From assembly GCA_035267045.1 (NCBI GenBank), contig DATFMH010000181.1, positions 1 to 17,269 of the forward strand: a stretch of 17,269 nucleotides of DNA, written 5' to 3'. Both the position numbers and the translations under genes were made by a program. Positions 8,800-13,970 of this stretch are shown piece by piece (the stretch's first letter is position 1; every line of letters starts with the position of its first letter). The notes beneath the pieces are model-generated. The model was not told the DNA's origin, did not search any database, and saw only the letters and a program-made list of their open reading frames with translations. Origin of the DNA: DATFMH01 sp035267045 (GTDB lineage: Bacteria > Bacteroidota > Rhodothermia > Balneolales > DATFMH01).

Positions 8800-9040
8800 T
8801 ACACCTAATTGATATTTAAAAAATCATTAATGAAATATCGTTCACATAATAAATTCATTCCATTCAAATGAATTATATTCCGGGAAATTGATGAGATTCT
8901 CTTTATAATTTTTTTTATTGAATCTATATCTGTTCTGCTAATCATTAGAGGGCGGGTATTTTTATATGGATATTATTAATTGGGAGATAATAAATATCCG
9001 TCATCATTACGGCAATTTTAATTTATAATTATCAAAAGGA
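8800..9040. other. AT-rich intergenic region upstream of the HAD gene
   Basis: About 240 bases lie between the repeat array and the HAD gene. The stretch is strongly AT-rich and presumably contains the promoter of the HAD gene. I see no convincing promoter boxes, RNA gene or open frame in it. AAAAGGA lies directly against the ATG at 9041, too close to act as a normal ribosome binding site. Confidence 0.5.
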
Positions 9041-9652
9041 ATGGATATAAATACCTTTTTTTTAGATGTTGGCGGAGTATTGCTAACAAATGGCTGGGAT
9101 CGCCGCGCAAGAAGCAGAGCGGCTAAGCGGTTTGAACTGAACATAGATGAAATTAATGAACGTCATCATTTGACATATGATACTTATGAAAGAGGCAAAC
9201 TAAGTCTGGATGAATACATCAACCGGGTGATCTTTTTTGAAAAAAGAAAATTCAGCCGCGATGATTTTAAAGATTTTATGTTCCGGCAATCTAAAGCTTT
9301 AGACGGGATGTTGAGCTATATTCAGAAACTGAAAAACCTATATGGATTACGAATCATAGCTGTAAGCAACGAAGGAAGAGAATTAAATAATTATCGAATA
9401 CAAAAATTCAAATTAGATAATATTTTTGATGCCTTCGTTTCATCCTCATATGTCCATTTCAGGAAACCGGATAAAGATATATTTCAGATAGCAATTGATA
9501 TATCACAGGTTAATCCTGAGAATATAATCTACATAGATGACAGGCCCTTGTTTGTAGAAGTCGCAAAATCGTTCGGTATTCATGGTATACATCATGAAAG
9601 TTATTTTTCAACTCGAAACCATTTGAAAGACCTTGGGTTTTCAATAGATTGA
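9041..9652 (+). CDS. HAD-superfamily hydrolase, probable small-molecule phosphatase
   Basis: This 203-residue HAD protein has the four motifs in order: FFLDVGGVLL (motif I, Asp9), VSN at 108-110 (motif II, Ser109), RKPD at 141-144 (motif III, Lys142) and IIYIDDR at 162-168 (motif IV, Asp166/Asp167). An alpha-helical cap lies between motifs I and II (about 20-95). The residue two after the nucleophile is Gly11, not the usual Asp. This DxGGV form occurs in the YihX-like and epoxide-hydrolase N-terminal subgroup, which includes sugar-phosphate phosphatases. No signal peptide is present, so it is probably cytoplasmic. Only 34 bases after its stop begins a remnant of a sugar kinase gene, so it may once have belonged to a sugar-phosphate operon. 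The substrate cannot be assigned. Confidence 0.85.
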   Translation: MDINTFFLDVGGVLLTNGWDRRARSRAAKRFELNIDEINERHHLTYDTYERGKLSLDEYINRVIFFEKRKFSRDDFKDFMFRQSKALDGMLSYIQKLKNLYGLRIIAVSNEGRELNNYRIQKFKLDNIFDAFVSSSYVHFRKPDKDIFQIAIDISQVNPENIIYIDDRPLFVEVAKSFGIHGIHHESYFSTRNHLKDLGFSID

Positions 9653-9686
9653 GAATCTTTTATACTTTAAATACTGATAATATATA

Positions 9687-9770
9687 ATGAGTATTTCTGT
9701 GACTGCCATATTTGATATCGGTAAGACGAATAAAAAAATCCATGGCCGTTTTAATATTCGGCTACGGTAA
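9687..9770 (+). pseudogene. N-terminal remnant of an FGGY-family carbohydrate kinase
   Basis: The first 17-18 codons read MSISVTAIFDIGKTNKKI. This is the N-terminal phosphate-binding strand-loop of FGGY sugar kinases such as Bacteroidota rhamnulokinase-like proteins, where a similar start is normally followed by a sequence like FLFD. Here the match stops abruptly at about 9740, and the frame ends with TAA at 9770 after 27 codons. No further kinase sequence is visible in any frame down to 10137. It therefore looks like a deletion scar of a kinase gene of about 1.4 kb that stood in operon position behind the HAD gene. Recognition is from memory of the family motif. Confidence 0.7.
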
Positions 9771-10137
9771 AAGATCTTACAGGTATCCTTATTTGACACA
9801 CTGCCAGGTTTCGGCAGTTATGTTTGCCGGTTTTCCAGTAAGATAGTAGTTAATGGGATAATTCACCTGCTTTAAACCTGTCAAAGCTACCAGCAGCCTG
9901 TATAATGTGAATATTATCAGTAAATTAAGATTGTAAAGTTTGTAACAGAGCATGTAACGTCGTGTACCATGTAATACCGATTACTGCATTATTTGAGATT
10001 GTATATTGTAGATAATTGGTTGTAGCTATACCAATATTATTTTTTTAAAAGAGTTTTTTTCAGGTATTGCATTTAGAGTCTTTGGATCAGTGTACCTTGG
10101 AGCTAAAGACCATGCTCCATGTGCACTGCGTTATGCC
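9771..10137. other. Intergenic region without a recognisable gene
   Basis: This stretch lies between the kinase remnant and the 3' end of the class V aminotransferase gene, and the flanking genes converge on it. A 54-codon frame on the minus strand (9789-9953) is open but matches no family I know. A 6-bp stem (TGGAGC/GCTCCA, near 10099-10120) lies just past the aminotransferase stop, but it lacks a T tract. No RNA gene or repeat is evident. Confidence 0.5.
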
Positions 10138-11637
10138 TTAAATCTCCTTAAACCAATTCGTTACCGGTACGGAATATTTGATCCCGTCACCTTTATAGGT
10201 GTACTCATTTGTATGATGGTTATACTCGTAATCGTCACTCCACTTTTTGAAATTATTGACCAGTTCTTGCATGGCATGGATGATAAAATCGATGTCATCA
10301 TCCGACATGGCAGGATGAATGGATAAGCGAATCCAGCCGGGTTTATGATCCATTATTCCACGTTTTACCTGGGCAAAGATTTTCTGGGAGGTCTTTGGAT
10401 CGATATGCAGGAGGTAGTGGCCGTATGTCCCGGCGCAGGCACAACCGCCTCGTACCTGTATACCGAAATAATCGTTGAGCAGCTTCACTCCCAGGTTGTA
10501 GTGTAAGTCAGTTATATGAAATGAGATGATTCCGAGGCGGTCTTCGATATGTTCTGCCAGAATTTGTAATTCATTTATGGATTGTAAAGCGGGATATAGT
10601 TTTTTCAATATCTCATGTTCCCGTTTTAACATAAGGCCGGGATCCATTTCTTCCTTCAACCTTACGGTCATAGCCGCTTTCATGGATTGAAGGAAAGGTG
10701 GTGTACCACCGTCTTCCCGAACTTCGATATCTTCGATATAACTTCTGATATTCCAAGGATTGGTCCAGTTTACCGTACCTCCACCGGGTTGATCGGGAAT
10801 TTTATTAGTATATAATTTGGTGTTGAAAATGAGCGCACCGGGTGTTCCGGGGCCACCAAGGAATTTATGTGGTGAAAAATAGACAGCGTCAAGATCGGCT
10901 CCGTGACCAAGGTCTGTCGGGTGCATATTTATAGGGATGTAAGGAGCCGATGCTGCAAAATCTACGAAACACAGCCCGTTGTTTTTGTGCATCAATTTGG
11001 CAATTTCATGATAGGGAGTCATAATACCCGTAACATTCGAACAGGAGGTTACGGCTGCTATTTTAATCTTTCGATTTGAATACTTCCTGATTTCCCTTTC
11101 GAAGTTATTCAGATCCACCAGACCGTCCACATCCGGAGGCACTACGACAACATCCGCAATCGTCTCCAGCCACGAAGTCTGATTGGAGTGATGCTCCATG
11201 TGTGTCACAAAAATGACAGGACGCATTTCTTCAGGCAGATCAACATAATCAGATAATTTCTCCGGTATTTTCATTCCCAGAATTCTCTGAAACTTATTTA
11301 CAACGCCGGTCATCCCTGATCCTGCCAGAATTATAACATCTTCGTCTGATGCATTGACATGTTTTTTGATGATCTTTTTGGCTTCATGGTAAGCCAGGGT
11401 CATGGAGGTGCCGGTTACATTTGTTTCGGTATGTGTATTTCCGACTAATGGACCAATCTCATGCAATAATTTTTCTTCTATGGGTTTATACAATCTTCCA
11501 CTTGCTGTCCAGTCGGCGTATAATAGTTTTTTACGGCCTTGAGGAGTATCAAATTCATATCCGTGACCTACTATATTCTTGCGAATAGTTTTGAAATATT
11601 CCTCTAATGTTAATTCGTTTTTTTTTGAAACTTCCAT
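10138..11637 (-). CDS. Class V aminotransferase-fold PLP enzyme, cysteine desulfurase / selenocysteine lyase-like
   Basis: This 499-residue fold-type I PLP enzyme belongs to the class V (NifS/SufS-like) group. Visible landmarks are LLYADWTASGRLY (38-50), GNTHTETNVTG (66-76), the cofactor-stacking region THMEHHSNQ (His149/His150), TSCSNVTG (198-204), the pyridine-N-binding Asp226 in FVDFAASAPY, and the Schiff-base Lys258 in YFSPHKFLGGPG. A C-terminal VRGGCACAGTYGH carries Cys399 and Cys401 where desulfurases keep the active Cys. It is longer than SufS (about 400 residues), with extra sequence at both ends. No SUF partner genes are next to it. It lies at the distal end of the minus-strand phenylacetate-type cluster, so it may be a stand-alone lyase or a C-S/C-N cleaving enzyme of unknown substrate. 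The class assignment is firm, the reaction is not. Confidence 0.88.
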   Translation of the reverse strand: MEVSKKNELTLEEYFKTIRKNIVGHGYEFDTPQGRKKLLYADWTASGRLYKPIEEKLLHEIGPLVGNTHTETNVTGTSMTLAYHEAKKIIKKHVNASDEDVIILAGSGMTGVVNKFQRILGMKIPEKLSDYVDLPEEMRPVIFVTHMEHHSNQTSWLETIADVVVVPPDVDGLVDLNNFEREIRKYSNRKIKIAAVTSCSNVTGIMTPYHEIAKLMHKNNGLCFVDFAASAPYIPINMHPTDLGHGADLDAVYFSPHKFLGGPGTPGALIFNTKLYTNKIPDQPGGGTVNWTNPWNIRSYIEDIEVREDGGTPPFLQSMKAAMTVRLKEEMDPGLMLKREHEILKKLYPALQSINELQILAEHIEDRLGIISFHITDLHYNLGVKLLNDYFGIQVRGGCACAGTYGHYLLHIDPKTSQKIFAQVKRGIMDHKPGWIRLSIHPAMSDDDIDFIIHAMQELVNNFKKWSDDYEYNHHTNEYTYKGDGIKYSVPVTNWFKEI

Positions 11638-11747
11638 GACTTTAAACTCTTGATTTATTACATCATCTTACTTGCATGATACTACTAAGGCTTAAAAAAT
11701 GCTAAAAAATAATATAGACGACGGACGACCAAAAAAAACTTTCTGAA

Positions 11748-11831
11748 TGTCATCGCGAGGATTGCACGAGACGAATGTCGAGTGTATGACGTGGCGATCT
11801 CCTTCTTTAGCATTGCCATAGGTGTGATCAA
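11748..11831 (+). repeat. TGTCATCGCGAG-type intergenic repeat, left copy
   Basis: The block runs from TGTCATCGCGAGGATTGCAC to GTGGCGATCTCC, then continues as ATTGCCATAGGTGTGATCAA. It is a direct repeat of 12338-12451: the first 24 or so bases differ at one position, and the tail is also shared (CCTTGCCATATGCGTGATCAA). It belongs to the widespread GTCATTGCGAG...GGCAATCTCC palindromic class. It lies downstream of the GIY-YIG pseudogene. Confidence 0.85.
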
Positions 11832-11873
11832 CGGTAGAAACAATATATTAATTAGTTAGACTTTAATCGTTCA

Positions 11874-12165
11874 TTACAATTCATTATACAGATCATTCCA
11901 ATCGGGATTCAGCGATTCAATTAACTCCATTTTTCTTTTTCTTGACCACGATTTTATTTGTTTTTCCCGAGTAATGGCATCATAAATTGAATCAAACCAT
12001 TCATAATAAACCAATTTATTTAGACGATAACGAGCTGTAAATCCGTACTTTCCTTCTTTATGTTGATAGATCCTGAGAACCAGATCATTTGTCACTCAGG
12101 TATATAAGACAGAATTATGCTTATTGGTACAGGTATACATAATAGTTGTGATTCCACGTTCCCAT
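11874..12165 (-). pseudogene. GIY-YIG nuclease family protein, disrupted by a frameshift and a nonsense codon
   Basis: The intact C-terminal 73 codons read VTNDLVLRIYQHKEGKYG ... ESLNPDWNDLYNEL, typical of the small GIY-YIG (UvrC N-terminal-like) family of about 95 residues. Directly upstream the same frame reads TNKHNSVLYT, then TGA where the family has Gly (usual text LYTGVTND). Further upstream, in another frame, ATGGGAACGTGGAATCACAAC encodes MGTWNHN followed by YYVY, the canonical N-terminus. A loss of about two bases near 12126-12133 joins the two parts. Repairing both changes gives a normal protein of about 97 residues starting at 12165. The catalytic Arg in the LRIY segment remains, but the first GIY-YIG strand is broken. 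The gene lies in a gap of the catabolic cluster between direct copies of a TGTCATCGCGAG repeat. Confidence 0.85.
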
Positions 12166-12244
12166 ATTTAATCAGATCGGGAAATGGTAGAATCCTGACA
12201 AAAATAATAAACGGGGCATTACTTAAAGCCGCTAAACTACGGAA

Positions 12245-12301
12245 GGAGATTGCCGCACTCCGCTTCCAAAAAATTTTGGAAAGTCTCCGTTCGCAATGAC
12301 A
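12245..12301 (-). repeat. GTCATTGCGAACGGAG-type repeat, inverted copy
   Basis: On the minus strand this reads TGTCATTGCGAACGGAGACT ... GAGTGCGGCAATCTCC, the classical form of this intergenic family. It is inverted relative to the copies at 11748 and 12338. It lies upstream of the GIY-YIG pseudogene, so that gene is flanked by inverted as well as direct copies. An inner palindrome (TTCCAAAAAATTTTGGAA) forms a hairpin at its centre. Confidence 0.85.
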
Positions 12302-12337
12302 CCATTGTTGTTTAGTGGTTGATATTCCCACCCTAAA

Positions 12338-12451
12338 TGTTATCGCGAGGATTGCACGAGAAGAGTGCCGAGTAAATGACATGATGACAACGGAATCCCG
12401 AAGAATTTTCGGGGCGATCCCATACCAAAACCTTGCCATATGCGTGATCAA
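12338..12451 (+). repeat. TGTTATCGCGAG-type intergenic repeat, right copy
   Basis: This is a direct repeat of 11748-11831, beginning TGTTATCGCGAGGATTGCAC and ending CCTTGCCATATGCGTGATCAA. It differs by an extra stretch of about 30 bases containing CGAAGAATTTTCGG, a small hairpin. The following TCAAAGCCTAAATA word recurs at 16095, upstream of the PaaZ gene. Confidence 0.8.
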
Positions 12452-12554
12452 AGCCTAAATAATCTCGAAGTACGTCGCAAGTTTGCAACTTGTTACGGAT
12501 GTATAGCGTCATCTTTTGGGTGTTTGTTGTTGGAAATAAGGAATTATTATTTTT

Positions 12555-12575
12555 TATCCGGTATCCGGTATCCGG
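12555..12575 (+). repeat. Three tandem copies of the heptamer TATCCGG
   Basis: Three perfect 7-bp units are followed by CATCTG and then by a word, ATCCGCGTAAATCCGTGGC, that recalls another common intergenic micro-repeat. They lie directly downstream of the enoyl-CoA hydratase stop. Confidence 0.85.
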
Positions 12576-12604
12576 CATCTGCTTAGATCCGCGTAAATCC
12601 GTGG

Positions 12605-13369
12605 CTAATGTTTTTCTTTAAATTTGGTAATAAAATCTCGTGTATAATCCGAGAGCACCAGCCGGCCGCTGATTTCAGCACGTTTTTCGAGTAAATCATC
12701 CCAGTTTTCGGTGCCTTCCCATAGCACTCGTTTTAATTCTGCCATAGCATCCGGACTACTATCCGCCAATGATTGTGCCAATTCCTGTAAAGCGCTATCC
12801 AAATCTTCTGTTGAGGCATAGATTTGTGTAAAAAGGCCTTTATCCTTGGCCCACTGGGCGCTTCGCCAGTTTTTTGCATCAATAGCCAATGTTGCAAATG
12901 AAGAGGTCCCGATTTTACGTTCTACAGCCGGACCTACGACAAATGGGCCGATACCAAGAGCCAACTCGCTGAGTTTAACGAATGCCGTATCGCGTGCAAG
13001 GGCATAATCCGCCGATGACGCCAAACCGACGCCACCTCCTACAGCTTTCCCCTGAACTCTCGCAATAATCAATTTCGGACATTTTCTCATGGCATTTATG
13101 ACAAGTGCAAAACCCATGAAGAATTTTTTGCCCTCGTCATAGTTCTTAATGTTTATCAATTCAGTGAATGATGCACCGGCACAGAAAGCCCCATCGCCCC
13201 GGCTCTGCAGAATGATGACTTTGGCTATAGCATTTTTGCCCACTGAAGTTATTTGATCAGCCAGTTCTCGTAATAATTTTCCCGGAAAAGAATTTCCCTT
13301 GGGATGATAAAAAGTAATAGTGGCAATTCCTTTTTCAATAGTAACTGATATTTCTCCGTTTTCAGGCAT
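12605..13369 (-). CDS. Enoyl-CoA hydratase/isomerase family protein (crotonase fold), probably phenylacetate pathway
   Basis: This 254-residue crotonase-fold protein has the oxyanion-hole segment GAFCAGASF (60-68) and the second one, GKAVGGGVGLASSADYALA (107-125). The crotonase catalytic Glu of the GGGxE motif is replaced by Gly115, while the second catalytic Glu is kept as Glu135 in KLSELALGIG. This one-Glu layout is more typical of CoA isomerases or atypical hydratases than of a classical hydratase. A very similar sequence type, with GIGPFVVGPAVERKIG, occurs beside paaZ in Bacteroidota phenylacetate clusters as I recall, so a PaaF/PaaG-like role in processing oxepin-derived CoA esters is likely. 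Its gene lies downstream of paaZ on the same strand, separated only by a DUF559 insertion. I give no symbol because hydratase versus isomerase cannot be decided. Confidence 0.9.
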   Translation of the reverse strand: MPENGEISVTIEKGIATITFYHPKGNSFPGKLLRELADQITSVGKNAIAKVIILQSRGDGAFCAGASFTELINIKNYDEGKKFFMGFALVINAMRKCPKLIIARVQGKAVGGGVGLASSADYALARDTAFVKLSELALGIGPFVVGPAVERKIGTSSFATLAIDAKNWRSAQWAKDKGLFTQIYASTEDLDSALQELAQSLADSSPDAMAELKRVLWEGTENWDDLLEKRAEISGRLVLSDYTRDFITKFKEKH

Positions 13370-13377
13370 AGTGTTTT

Positions 13378-13440
13378 AGAATTTAGAATTTAGAATGAAG
13401 AATGAAGAATACAGAATGTAGAATGTAGAAGTTAGAATGT
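13378..13440 (+). repeat. Nine-unit heptamer microsatellite (AGAATNN)
   Basis: Nine consecutive 7-bp units (AGAATTT twice, AGAATGA twice, AGAATAC, AGAATGT twice, AGAAGTT, AGAATGT) fill the gap between the enoyl-CoA hydratase start and the DUF559 gene. The DUF559 stop codon (13432-13434) lies inside the last unit, so the final residues LTF come from the repeat. A tract like this is expected to change length by replication slippage. Confidence 0.95.
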
Positions 13441-13845
13441 GAGCGCATTCCCCTCCTGGGAGGGGTTAGGGGTGGGTTCGTGATCAAGTATCCAAGCCTC
13501 AATACAGCGCAGAACATTATCAAGATCCTGCATCATCTCCTTTTCTGAAAATCTTAAAAAATGAATTCCAAGATTTTCAAGAATATTTTGTCTCTGGGTA
13601 TCATAATCATAATTCCCGTCGTGGCTTTGACCATCAATTTCTATGGCTAACATTAAATCATTACAAAAGAAATCGATTATGTAATTATTGACAGGTTTTT
13701 GCCTGTAAAAAAGATACCCATACATTTGACGATTTCTTAAATAACTCCATAATTTCTTTTCGCCAGGGGTTGCATTTTTACGAAGGTATTTAGCCCTTTT
13801 GATTAGTTTTGGATTATATGGGATTACTTTTAATTTTCTTTTCAT
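13432..13845 (-). CDS. DUF559 endonuclease-like protein (Vsr/PD-(D/E)XK type)
   Basis: This 137-residue DUF559 protein belongs to a group related in fold to the Vsr mismatch endonuclease. The family core is clear: NATPGEKKLWSYLRNRQ (24-40), YRQKPVNNYIIDFF with Asp58, AIEIDGQSH with Glu69, Asp71 and His75, then QRQNILENLGIHFLRFSEKE. The acidic and His residues expected for metal-dependent nuclease activity are all present. The normal domain ends near residue 121. The last part, HEPTPNPSQEGNALTF, is translated from the 32-bp inverted-repeat arm and then from a heptamer microsatellite. The matching inverted arm lies 51 bases upstream of the ATG. The gene separates paaZ from the hydratase gene on the same strand. 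A nuclease framed by inverted repeats suggests a small self-spreading unit or a repeat-associated nuclease; its actual role is unknown. Confidence 0.9.
   Translation of the reverse strand: MKRKLKVIPYNPKLIKRAKYLRKNATPGEKKLWSYLRNRQMYGYLFYRQKPVNNYIIDFFCNDLMLAIEIDGQSHDGNYDYDTQRQNILENLGIHFLRFSEKEMMQDLDNVLRCIEAWILDHEPTPNPSQEGNALTF
13447..13478 (+). repeat. Left inverted-repeat arm of the DUF559 module
   Basis: The 32-base arm starts ATTCCCCTCCTGGGAGGGG and ends TTAGGGGTGGGTT. It contains a perfect 7-bp inner hairpin (CCCCTCC, TG, GGAGGGG). It is inverted relative to 13896-13926 with a single-base length difference, and it overlaps the 3' end of the DUF559 coding region. Confidence 0.95.
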
Positions 13846-13895
13846 TGTTTATTGATACAATTGAAATTGTTTAGATGCTTTTCCGACGTTGGGTT

Positions 13896-13926
13896 AACCC
13901 ACCCCTACCCCTCCCAGGAGGGGAAT
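13896..13926 (-). repeat. Right inverted-repeat arm of the DUF559 module
   Basis: On the minus strand this reads ATTCCCCTCCTGGGAGGGG and then TAGGGGTGGGTT, matching the left arm except for one missing T. It lies 51 bases upstream of the DUF559 start and 44 bases after the PaaZ stop. Together the arms define a unit of about 480 bp (13447-13926). I see no clear target-site duplication outside them. Confidence 0.95.
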
Positions 13927-13970
13927 TCTTCTTTTTGTGCGGAGCCCGAAAAGTTATTTTTCATTAAACA

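Noticed and set aside
9789..9953. 54-codon minus-strand open frame (MLCYKLYNLN...TAETWQCVK)
   Set aside because: It is short, with no recognised motif or start signal; AT-rich DNA often contains frames this long.
10090..10326. Plus-strand open frame starting GTG at 10090
   Set aside because: Most of it is antisense to the 3' end of the well-supported class V aminotransferase gene, and its sequence matches no family I recognise.
12092..12578. Several open frames of 60-120 codons on both strands between the GIY-YIG remnant and the hydratase gene
   Set aside because: They are translations of the palindromic repeats at 12245-12301 and 12338-12451 and resemble no protein.
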